NCBI GenBank assembly: GCA_044432805.1
Contig: JAWXUI010000005.1
Location: 1 to 53,995, forward strand
DNA length: 53,995 nucleotides
Direction of reading: 5' to 3'
Source of the DNA: CAYJEO01 sp044432805
Lineage (GTDB): Bacteria > Bacillota_I > Bacilli_A > RF39 > UBA660
Shown: in pieces, positions 41,551-49,444 of the stretch
Position numbering within the stretch: the first letter of the stretch is position 1
How the letters are laid out: each line of letters starts with the position of its first letter
The notes under the pieces: model-generated
Database searches by the model: none
Told to the model about the DNA's origin: nothing
The model's input: the letters and a program-made list of their open reading frames with translations, nothing else
Translations under genes and position numbers: made by a program

Positions 41551-42207
41551 ATGAGTATATTAAAAACAAATAAAGACGGTACATTAATAGTTTTGTCTGG
41601 TCCATCAGGAGTAGGAAAAGGAACAATTGTAAAAGAAATTTTAAAAACAAACAAAGATATTTGGGTATCTATATCTGCAACAACTAGAAAACCTCGTGGT
41701 AAAGAACAAAATGGTGTAGAATATTTTTTCCTTAGTAAAGAAGAATTTGAAAGTGGAATAAAAGACAATAAATTTTTAGAATACGCGATTGTTCATAATA
41801 ATGATTATTATGGAACACCAAAAGAAAAAATTGATGAAAAGTTAAGCCAAGGTATTGATGTAATATTAGAAATTGATATCCAAGGAGCTTTAAAAATTAA
41901 TGATTTAGTTAAAGATGCATTATTTATTTTTATTATGCCACCTACTATGGACATTTTAATAAATAGATTAATTGAAAGAAATACTGAAAATAAAGAAAAA
42001 ATAATTAAACGATTTAAAGCAGCATATAAAGAAATAAATGAAGTTAAAAAATATAATTATGTTGTTATAAATGATGAATTATATTTAGCAGTTAAAAAAG
42101 TTGAATCAATTCTTTTATCAGAAAAATGTCGTGTTGATAGAATTGAAGAAGTTACATTAGATAATACTGAAGAATTTATTCATGAAAAATTAGTTGATAT
42201 GCAATAA
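41551..42207 (+). CDS. gmk: Guanylate kinase
   Basis: Gmk phosphorylates GMP to GDP. P-loop GPSGVGKGT (17-25), SISATTRKPRGKEQNGVEYF for GMP binding, LEIDIQGALKI for Walker B, and VVINDELYLAVKKVESIL near the C-terminus. 218 residues. Start follows AAAGGAG. It is a single-gene unit here rather than in the usual rpoZ-priA cluster. Confidence 0.96.
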   Translation: MSILKTNKDGTLIVLSGPSGVGKGTIVKEILKTNKDIWVSISATTRKPRGKEQNGVEYFFLSKEEFESGIKDNKFLEYAIVHNNDYYGTPKEKIDEKLSQGIDVILEIDIQGALKINDLVKDALFIFIMPPTMDILINRLIERNTENKEKIIKRFKAAYKEINEVKKYNYVVINDELYLAVKKVESILLSEKCRVDRIEEVTLDNTEEFIHEKLVDMQ

Positions 42208-42230
42208 AAAAAACCTTATGGTTTTTTTAT
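42205..42230. terminator. Bidirectional terminator after gmk
   Basis: AAAAAAACC-TTAT-GGTTTTTTT, shared by the convergent glycosyltransferase gene. Confidence 0.8.
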
Positions 42231-43291
42231 TTTAATATTTTTTTCCATTTGCTTAAAAATAAATCGATATTATATTTTTCTGCTTTTTTTCTGGCTTGTG
42301 AAGACATTATGCTTCTTCTACTTTCATTATCAATTAAATCAAGTATTCTGCTAGTCATTTTATCATAATTTCTATCAGGTATTAAATAACCATCCCAATT
42401 ATTAGAAATAATTTCTCTAGCTCCTTGGGCACTATCAAATGCAACACAAGGTAACCCGTGAGAAAATGCCTCTAAAATAGATATACCAAATGATTCTTCT
42501 AAAGATGTCATTACAAAGATAGATGAATTATCTAATATTTTAGAAACAGAATATGGTGTTTTATAACCATGTAAAGTAACATTCTTTGCTAAATTAAAAG
42601 CTTCTATTCTATTTTGAATATTTTCTTTTTCTGGTCCATCGCCGATTATATCTAATTTTACTTCTGGTATTTTTAAACTTACTAATTTAAATACTTCTAT
42701 CAATTCATCAAAACCTTTAATCTTTGTTAATTTCCCTACCGATACTATTCTTAAATTATTTTTCTTTTCACTTATTTCTGGAAATTCATCTAAGACATTA
42801 GGTATATGAATACATTTAACATTTAATAAATCTTTATATAGACTTAAATATTCATTATTTACTACAACGAAGTAATCAAAAAATTTAACTTTTCGTTCTA
42901 GTTGACTTATAAATTTTTTAGTATTTTGATGGTATTCATGATCCCAAGCAATTTTTTTTGCTTTTGTTTTTTTAAAAATAGAACCATACTTAGAATTAAT
43001 AGATATAATAAAATCAAAATTATCATTTAAAACAATTTTTTTTAATTTATTTTTTGCTAATATCTTGTCTTTTGTTATTTTTTGTATATAGTTACTATTA
43101 ATTTCAAGATTATTAATCAAATATTGTACATCCACATTTTTAGGTATTTTATAAGCTGGTCTTTTTGTTGTTTTATTTTCAACAATTAAAGTGATTTTAT
43201 ACGAGTCACTAAAAGTTTTTAAAAAAGTCATTATAGACTTTTGTATTCCGCCATATCCTAAATGTGGTGCTAAAATCATAATTTCTTTCAT
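42227..43291 (-). CDS. Glycosyltransferase family 4
   Basis: 354 residues of GT-B fold: N-terminal LAPHLGYGGIQKSIMTFLK, C-terminal LRIVSVGKLTKIKGFDELI (donor binding) and MTSLEESFGISILEAFSHG, the E-x7-E motif of GT4 enzymes. Transfers a sugar from a nucleotide-sugar; acceptor unknown, probably a cell-surface polysaccharide or glycolipid. First of the glycosyltransferases on the right half of the window. Start is preceded by AGGTGAT. Confidence 0.9.
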   Translation of the reverse strand: MKEIMILAPHLGYGGIQKSIMTFLKTFSDSYKITLIVENKTTKRPAYKIPKNVDVQYLINNLEINSNYIQKITKDKILAKNKLKKIVLNDNFDFIISINSKYGSIFKKTKAKKIAWDHEYHQNTKKFISQLERKVKFFDYFVVVNNEYLSLYKDLLNVKCIHIPNVLDEFPEISEKKNNLRIVSVGKLTKIKGFDELIEVFKLVSLKIPEVKLDIIGDGPEKENIQNRIEAFNLAKNVTLHGYKTPYSVSKILDNSSIFVMTSLEESFGISILEAFSHGLPCVAFDSAQGAREIISNNWDGYLIPDRNYDKMTSRILDLIDNESRRSIMSSQARKKAEKYNIDLFLSKWKKILK

Positions 43292-43307
43292 TTAATCACC
43301 TGCAAGC

Positions 43308-43336
43308 ATAATAACATATTTCTTTTTTTTTGTCAA
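43308..43336 (-). promoter_or_regulatory. Promoter of the GT4 gene
   Basis: TTGACA (43331-43336), 17 bases, TATTAT (43308-43313) on the minus strand. Confidence 0.7.
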
Positions 43337-43549
43337 AATTTGCAATTGTAATTCATTACTTAAAAAGTTAATTGCACTTTTTATAGTCTAATTTTAAAGA
43401 GTATATTTAGTTTTTGAATAGAAGAAGCAATTTTTTATTAGCAAATTCACTTTCCATTTCACTATTATAATAATAATTAAAAAAAAGCAAGTACAAAATT
43501 GCCTTTACCCTTTTAAATAACCATATTTATATTTTTTTATTTATAAATT

Positions 43550-45619
43550 TTAATTATATGTTTTTTCTATTTGTTTTGATAAAACTTCTAAAAGCATAGA
43601 TTTATTAACTAAATTAAAGTCAACAACAGTCTCATTTCCAGTTAAATCATGGTCTAATACTATTTGTTCCATAAAAATTAAATTACTATAGGCATCAACC
43701 AACGATTGATGCCAATCTATATTAGTTTGTTTTTCCAATTCCATATTATTTACAGCCCAAACTAAATCACCGGTCTCTTGACAATATTTTTCTAAATCAA
43801 ATACTCTCTCTGAATTAACGTATCCACCTGCGTTTAAATAACTTGCTGCTTTTGCATCAGTATATATGAATGTTTCTTCAATTCCTTGTTCTTTTAAGAG
43901 CTCAGATAATTTTATTTTAGCATTTGTTACTTCTTCCATACTATAACCTAACTGTCTATCTGTTGAATTAGCAACTTCAACATCAATTGTAAATGGCAAA
44001 ACATTTCCAGTTAATTCTTTTCCACCGTTTTTATATACTAATTCTTGTAGTCTACCATTTATCCATTCTAATTCTAGTTTTGCTTCTTCTTCTGTTGCAC
44101 AAGTAGAATAATAATAAAAACCATAAGGTATTCCATATTCTTCTAGTTTTGTTATTTGATTATATGCATTATCAATTGAAAAATCATCTGATAAAGCGAA
44201 AGTACCATAACCACTTGCTCCAATTTTAATCATAGCTCCCGAAATTTGTTCATTAGGAACATATGAAAAATTATCAATACTATTAGAATTTCCAGAGATA
44301 ATTAATTTTTCTAAATTATCTGGAGTTAATTCCCATATATCAATCAATAATATTTTTCCTTCATCTGTTGTGTCAATTGTTTTTATATTCTCAATTGCAG
44401 CAGAAATATATTCAGATTTACTTTCAGTAGTTTGAATAGTTGTTCCGTTAGATAAATTATCTGATTTCATAATATATTGAATATCGATATATCCACATTT
44501 TACTTCTCCGTCTTCCATATATCTTATTTCTGTAAATTTTTCATTTATTGTATTTGTACCATATACAACAAAAATTTCAGTTTCCTTAGGAAGAATTGAG
44601 ATAGTTTGTGAATCATCCATCGCTCTTAATTTTACCTCTGTATTTTCATCGGTTGTAAAATAATTATAATTAAGGTTATTATCGTACTGATAATTTAATT
44701 CTGGATTTGGAGTTACATATCTTTCAGATATATATCCATTAATTTCTTTTCCGTCAGAACTTATTATACTGGCTAAAAGCCAACCATTATTAACATCGTT
44801 TTCAGCATTTATTATAGTTAATTCTTGACCGCTTTCTAATTTTGCAATTATATTATCAGCCATTTCTGCCGAACTTCTAAAATTAATCGTTTCTCCATTT
44901 GCTTCAGCAATATAATTATTTAAAAAATTTATTGTCAAACAACCATCAAAGTTTGCAATTAAATCTTTGTTATTTCCATCTTTATCAAGGTCACTTGATA
45001 AAAACGGAATATTACAATATCCTTCTTGAAGATTTCCATTTGAATCGAAGTAATTTATATAACCATAGTTAAATTTATATGCTTCTTTGTTTTGGTCGTT
45101 TGTGTCAATGTAAAAAGAATCTTCATTTAACAGCACAATACTTCCTGTTGGAATAGTGTCAATTAACTCACTATTAGAAGACCCCTCAGCTCTAATGTTT
45201 ATGTAATTATTATATCCATCACCAACTACATAGCAAACTCTTTGTTGAGATTTATTAAAAAGTACTTGATTGTCAAAGTTAAAAGATGAAGAAACAAATC
45301 CATTAATTAATTTATTGCTTTCTCCTGAATCTCTTACAATACAGATTTCTTCTACTCCATATTTTTTACTGTAATCACTATCGTTTACTTGTAAAACAAC
45401 ATCACCTTCAAGCATCTCTAAAATCTCTCCATTTTTAGAAACATAACTAGTTGTATCATTGATTTGCTCTGCTTTAGTACTTATAGTTTCAATATCTATT
45501 GATTCAGTTGAATGTTTAAAACAACCAGTTAAAGTAGATGAGCTTAGTGCTATTGTACCGGAAAGCAATACCGGTAGTATATTTTTTGTAATATAAAGTT
45601 TAATATTTTTAATATCCAT
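43550..45619 (-). CDS. GH25 lysozyme-like lipoprotein with SH3-like domains
   Basis: 689 residues: hydrophobic signal (about 8-32) with lipobox LTGC (Cys33), so anchored by lipid outside the cell. Three SH3-like wall-binding regions follow (about 105-210, 225-300, 310-385), each with NFRSS/NIRAE-type motifs and GYIxxxY endings. The C-terminal GH25 domain (about 420-689) opens GKILLIDIWEL, with catalytic Asp546/Glu548 in FTIDVEVANST and GFYYYSTCATEEEAKLE. GH25 cleaves the beta-1,4 link of peptidoglycan; possible cell-wall remodelling. The first Asp region IDIW departs from the usual IDVS but keeps Asp. TTGACA-N17-TAATGT promoter upstream. Confidence 0.85.
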   Translation of the reverse strand: MDIKNIKLYITKNILPVLLSGTIALSSSTLTGCFKHSTESIDIETISTKAEQINDTTSYVSKNGEILEMLEGDVVLQVNDSDYSKKYGVEEICIVRDSGESNKLINGFVSSSFNFDNQVLFNKSQQRVCYVVGDGYNNYINIRAEGSSNSELIDTIPTGSIVLLNEDSFYIDTNDQNKEAYKFNYGYINYFDSNGNLQEGYCNIPFLSSDLDKDGNNKDLIANFDGCLTINFLNNYIAEANGETINFRSSAEMADNIIAKLESGQELTIINAENDVNNGWLLASIISSDGKEINGYISERYVTPNPELNYQYDNNLNYNYFTTDENTEVKLRAMDDSQTISILPKETEIFVVYGTNTINEKFTEIRYMEDGEVKCGYIDIQYIMKSDNLSNGTTIQTTESKSEYISAAIENIKTIDTTDEGKILLIDIWELTPDNLEKLIISGNSNSIDNFSYVPNEQISGAMIKIGASGYGTFALSDDFSIDNAYNQITKLEEYGIPYGFYYYSTCATEEEAKLELEWINGRLQELVYKNGGKELTGNVLPFTIDVEVANSTDRQLGYSMEEVTNAKIKLSELLKEQGIEETFIYTDAKAASYLNAGGYVNSERVFDLEKYCQETGDLVWAVNNMELEKQTNIDWHQSLVDAYSNLIFMEQIVLDHDLTGNETVVDFNLVNKSMLLEVLSKQIEKTYN

Positions 45620-45648
45620 TAAAAACCCCTCTTTTCTTAATATCGGTT

Positions 45649-45677
45649 ACATTAACATAATTTTTTAAATATGTCAA
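45649..45677 (-). promoter_or_regulatory. Promoter of the GH25 gene
   Basis: TTGACA (45672-45677), 17 bases, TAATGT (45649-45654) on the minus strand. Confidence 0.65.
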
Positions 45678-45816
45678 TTATTTATTAATTTATAACTATT
45701 ATCACCAAAAATATTAAAAAAAGCTTAGTCAATAACCAAGCTAATAGAAAAATAAACATTTTATTTATTATTGATATAAGTCAAATAAATTAGCATGATT
45801 AATATATTAATTTATT

Positions 45817-47610
45817 TTAAAAATTATTTATGCTAAAGTATTTATCTTCTTTTAATTGATTTTTCCATTTTTTTTCTAAGTAAAGTTGTTCTTTATTATA
45901 TCTAATTTGTTTTTCTTTAGTTACTTCATAACCTCTAGATTTAGATTCATAGTGATACATTGTTACATAACTAAGATTAACATTATAATAACCTTTATCT
46001 AATAATTTTAAATTAAAATCAACATCATTAAGCGCAACTTTTAATGATTCATCAAATCCTTTTACTTCTTCATATTTACTTTTTTTAACCATTAAACAAG
46101 CGGCTGTCACAGCAGAATAGTTAAAAGGCATTACAAGTCTTCCCATTAGTCCTGTATCATCTTTTTTTCTAGTTACATAAATATGTCCGGCTAGACCAGC
46201 ATATCCTAACACTACTCCTGCATGTTGTACTAAATTATCTTTATATAATAATTTTATTCCAACGGCACCTACATGTTCTAATGAAGCATGTCCAACCATT
46301 TTAAATAAAAAATCTTCATCTATTACTTCAGTATCGTTATTTAACAAAAGTAAATATTCACCTTTTGCTTTTTTAACACCTTCATTGTTTAATTTAGAAT
46401 AATTAAATTCTTCATCAACTCTAACAACTTTAAAATTTTTATTTTTCTTGTATTCTTCAAATAAATTAAGTGTATATTCTTCATCACTTCCATTATCAAC
46501 TACAATAATTTCAAAATTTTTATATGTGTTTTTATTATATAAAGAATCAATACAAACTTTTAATAATTTTCCATAATTTCTTGTAGGAATAATAATTGAA
46601 ATTAAAGGATTATTTGTTTTATAATCAATTAAATAAGTCGATACAAAAGGATTGTGATAAACTCTTCCTTTTAATTTTCTTCTTTTTAAAGCATCTTCTA
46701 ACAATTTAATAGAAGCATCTTTTGTATATTCTTTGTTTCCTAAAAAACCAGCTGTTGAAGTTGCACTCATTCTCCAATGATATAATATTTTATTAACGTG
46801 ATATATATTATTTGTTTTTTCCAAGACCCTTAAAAACAAATCCCAATCTTGTGAACCATCATATTTAGATCTAAATCCACCAACTTCTTCTACTAAAGAT
46901 TTCCTAATCATTGTAAGATGACAAATATAATTTACAGCCATTATAGTATCAGGTGAATAATCCGGCTTAAAATGTGGTTCGCATCTTCTTCCATTAAAAT
47001 CTAGTTTATCTTCATCAGAATAAATAAAATCTAATTTTTTATTAATATTCAATTGTTCTACAAAATAATAAAGTGCATCTTTTGCTATTAAATCATCATT
47101 ATCGACCAAAACAATAAATTCACCTTTAGCGCTTTTAATAGCTGTATTAGAAGCTTGTGAAATCATACCGTTTTTTTCTCTGAAAGTAACTTTTATTTTT
47201 TTGTTTTTACTATATTTTTTTAAACACTCGATAGTTTCTTTATTTGTCGAACAATCATCAGCTATACAAATTTCAAAATTATCATATGATTGATTTAATA
47301 TTGAATCAATACATTCTGTCAATAATTTTTCACTAACGTTATAAGTTGGAATTATAAATGAAATTAAAGGATTATATTTAAATTTTTTTACCTTTACATC
47401 AATTTCATTTTCTAAAATCCATTTATGATATGCTTTTTGGTTTATTACTAAAGAAGATGTTGTTCCACTTCTTTTAAGTACTCTAAAAAAGGACTTAATA
47501 TAGTTTTTTAAAGCTGATGGTGGAATTAAAAATTTATGCCTGTGCCATGCAAAATAAACAGATTTTTTTATTAAATAAATTACTTTTTCAAATTTTTCAA
47601 TTATTTTCAT
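45817..47610 (-). CDS. Bifunctional family 2 glycosyltransferase (two GT-A domains)
   Basis: 597 residues with two GT-A domains. Domain 1 (about 83-300) starts PLISFIIPTYNVSEKLL with FIVLVDNDDLI (DxD) and WRMSATSTAG. Domain 2 (about 335-590) starts NPLISIIIPTRNYGKLL, with LLLLNNDTEVI. The linker contains SLKRRKLKGRVYHN-like sequence. This pairing is found in rhamnan and O-antigen assembly. Both nucleotide-sugar sites look intact. It follows the rhamnosyltransferase-like gene by 14 bp, an operon. Confidence 0.88.
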   Translation of the reverse strand: MKIIEKFEKVIYLIKKSVYFAWHRHKFLIPPSALKNYIKSFFRVLKRSGTTSSLVINQKAYHKWILENEIDVKVKKFKYNPLISFIIPTYNVSEKLLTECIDSILNQSYDNFEICIADDCSTNKETIECLKKYSKNKKIKVTFREKNGMISQASNTAIKSAKGEFIVLVDNDDLIAKDALYYFVEQLNINKKLDFIYSDEDKLDFNGRRCEPHFKPDYSPDTIMAVNYICHLTMIRKSLVEEVGGFRSKYDGSQDWDLFLRVLEKTNNIYHVNKILYHWRMSATSTAGFLGNKEYTKDASIKLLEDALKRRKLKGRVYHNPFVSTYLIDYKTNNPLISIIIPTRNYGKLLKVCIDSLYNKNTYKNFEIIVVDNGSDEEYTLNLFEEYKKNKNFKVVRVDEEFNYSKLNNEGVKKAKGEYLLLLNNDTEVIDEDFLFKMVGHASLEHVGAVGIKLLYKDNLVQHAGVVLGYAGLAGHIYVTRKKDDTGLMGRLVMPFNYSAVTAACLMVKKSKYEEVKGFDESLKVALNDVDFNLKLLDKGYYNVNLSYVTMYHYESKSRGYEVTKEKQIRYNKEQLYLEKKWKNQLKEDKYFSINNF

Positions 47611-47624
47611 TTTGTGCCTCCAAT

Positions 47625-48761
47625 TTATTTAAATACTTTTTCATATTTGTTTACGATATATTCCCAAGTATATTCATCACTTATTCTTTGTTTTGCTAAT
47701 TTTCCCAATTTATTTTTATAGCTTTTTAATTTTTTATCATTTAATACTTTTCTTAAATCATTGTTTTTATCACTAAAATAAAGACAACTATTTAAACCAA
47801 CTTGTTTATTAAAATTAACATTATATAATATATTTAAATCGGTTAAAGATAATGCTTCAAGTAATGATGGATTAGTCCCGCCAACACTATGACCATGAAT
47901 ATATAAAAAAGCGTTTTTTCTAATTGTACTTAAATACTCTTCGTTATAAATACCTGGTAATATTCTAATTCTTTTATCGATTTGACAATTAGTTATTTGT
48001 TTTAATTGTTCATAGTAAGGAGAACCAGTTATATTAGAAATTATAACTAATTCTTTTTTAATATTTGATTTCATAAATTCTTTTATAATTAATTCAAAAT
48101 TGTTTTCAGGAACACATCTACCTACTACTAAACAATAATTATCTTTAACTAAATTATATTTTTCCAAGATTAAATCTTGATTTATATTATTAAAATCAAA
48201 TGTTTTAGTACCATATGCAATAAAGTGTTTTTTCACTTTGTTTTTTGGATAAGCTTTTTCAAAATAAGTTTTAATTCCATTTGAGTCACATATTATTCCA
48301 TCACAATTTAAAGCCATTACCTTCTCACAATATAAAAAGTATTTTTTTATATATTTATTCCATTTAGATCTTTTCCATTCTAAACCATCTGGATTTAAAT
48401 AAACTTTTATATTATTCTTTTTAAAATATGGATAAAGAAGTTGTAAGAATATACCTTGTCTTAATCCTAAAATATAAATAATACAATTATCCATTTTATT
48501 TGTTTTTATATATTTTTTTATATCAAATAACGCTTTAATTGAATAAATCATCATTGTTGCACTTCCACATTTTTTTGTTTTTATTGGAAGACAATTTATT
48601 TTGTTTTTTTTGTAATTTTTTTTCTTTTCATAACTAACTTCAGTAACAAAAATATTAGCTTTAGTTTTGTCATAATAGTCACAGAAATTTTTTACGAATG
48701 TTTCCCATCCACCATAATTTTTTTGGTATCCATGACTTCCTATTATAAATATATTTTTCAT
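47625..48761 (-). CDS. DUF1972-type rhamnosyltransferase-like protein
   Basis: 378 residues; opens MKNIFIIGSHGYQKNYGGWE, the DUF1972 signature (G-x-x-G-YGG-x-ET), as in the streptococcal Cps2T beta-1,4-rhamnosyltransferase. The C-terminal half is GT4-like, with YCLVVGRCVPENNFELII and HGHSVGGTNPSLLEALSLTD. Initiates or extends a rhamnose-containing surface glycan; acceptor inferred. Start with AGGTGAT. Confidence 0.88.
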   Translation of the reverse strand: MKNIFIIGSHGYQKNYGGWETFVKNFCDYYDKTKANIFVTEVSYEKKKNYKKNKINCLPIKTKKCGSATMMIYSIKALFDIKKYIKTNKMDNCIIYILGLRQGIFLQLLYPYFKKNNIKVYLNPDGLEWKRSKWNKYIKKYFLYCEKVMALNCDGIICDSNGIKTYFEKAYPKNKVKKHFIAYGTKTFDFNNINQDLILEKYNLVKDNYCLVVGRCVPENNFELIIKEFMKSNIKKELVIISNITGSPYYEQLKQITNCQIDKRIRILPGIYNEEYLSTIRKNAFLYIHGHSVGGTNPSLLEALSLTDLNILYNVNFNKQVGLNSCLYFSDKNNDLRKVLNDKKLKSYKNKLGKLAKQRISDEYTWEYIVNKYEKVFK

Positions 48762-48784
48762 ATTATCACCTAATTAAGTATAAC

Positions 48785-48810
48785 AAAAAAAACAATTTGT
48801 TACAATTGTT
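48785..48810 (-). terminator. Terminator of the repeat-containing gene
   Basis: AACAATT-GTAACA-AATTGTT followed by TTTTTT on the minus strand. Confidence 0.75.
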
Positions 48811-48845
48811 TAAAAGTATATAGTACTAAATATATAAAGTTAAAA

Positions 48846-49358
48846 CTATATAGCTGAACTTTTACCTTTTTGCTCCTTAAGTTCTTCATTTATTGAATTT
48901 GTAAGAATATCATAAAATTCTTGTTCTTCTGGTGTAATTGGTGCGTCACCAGATTCTTGTTCTTCTGGTGTAATTGGTGCGTCACCAGATTCTTGTTCTT
49001 CTGGTGTAATTGGTGCATCATTAGAACCACTATTTCTAGAAAAATTCATTTCAGAAAGTAAACTTTCTTTTTGTGCTAAAGATAATGATGATAAAAATTC
49101 TTCTTGTGTTCCCGATACCACAGCTGTTTTAAATCTTTGAATCTTTTCTTCTGATAATAATGAAATTGCACTTCTAAATTTATTTATGACATTTTCATCA
49201 CCCATACTTATAGCAGCATTCAAAATTCCCAACTGTGTTGCACTTTCAAATTGACCTAATAAAATTTTTGTTTGTCCAAGAGACACATCTTTGAACATAT
49301 CAAATGCATTTTTATACATTGCTTCTAGACTTACATCTAAATTCGCTTCCTTATCCAT
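48846..49358 (-). CDS. Small acidic protein with a 12-residue tandem repeat
   Basis: 170 residues: a helical N-terminal domain (1-110) with YKNAFDMFKDVSLGQTKI and SLAQKESLLSEMNF, then the repeated unit GDAPITPEEQES (three copies, the last variant, about 113-150) and a charged tail. No signal peptide. The repeat is encoded by a 36-bp tandem array, a likely length-variable region. It has its own consensus promoter (49383-49411) and terminator, and separates two sections of the glycosyltransferase cluster. Function unknown. Confidence 0.7.
   Translation of the reverse strand: MDKEANLDVSLEAMYKNAFDMFKDVSLGQTKILLGQFESATQLGILNAAISMGDENVINKFRSAISLLSEEKIQRFKTAVVSGTQEEFLSSLSLAQKESLLSEMNFSRNSGSNDAPITPEEQESGDAPITPEEQESGDAPITPEEQEFYDILTNSINEELKEQKGKSSAI
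48918..49025 (-). repeat. 36-bp coding tandem repeat, three copies
   Basis: Two identical units (48918-48953 and 48954-48989) and a third differing near its end (48990-49025). Period 36 is a multiple of three, so copy-number change would not shift the frame. Mismatches are at the third copy's GCATCATTA end. Confidence 0.95.
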
Positions 49359-49382
49359 TTTAATTACCTACTTTCTTATTTA

Positions 49383-49411
49383 AGAATACAAAATATAAAC
49401 TGTTTTGTCAA
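49383..49411 (-). promoter_or_regulatory. Promoter of the repeat-containing gene
   Basis: TTGACA (49406-49411), 17 bases, TATTCT (49383-49388) on the minus strand. Confidence 0.65.
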
Positions 49412-49444
49412 CTATAATATTATCAGTTTACACGTAAAAATTTA

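Noticed and set aside
43337..43549. Possible small RNA or terminator downstream of the GH25 gene
   Set aside because: Only a four-base GCAA/TTGC stem with a T-tract is visible (about 43479-43503); too weak to annotate. No frame of useful length is seen.
45678..45816. Inverted repeat AAGCTTAG...CCAAGCT near 45722-45745 as terminator of the family 2 glycosyltransferase or as a regulatory element
   Set aside because: Imperfect stem without a T-tract in the right orientation.
48918..49025. 36-bp direct repeats resembling a CRISPR array
   Set aside because: The units are contiguous with no spacers, stay in frame and encode GDAPITPEEQES; they are a coding tandem repeat.
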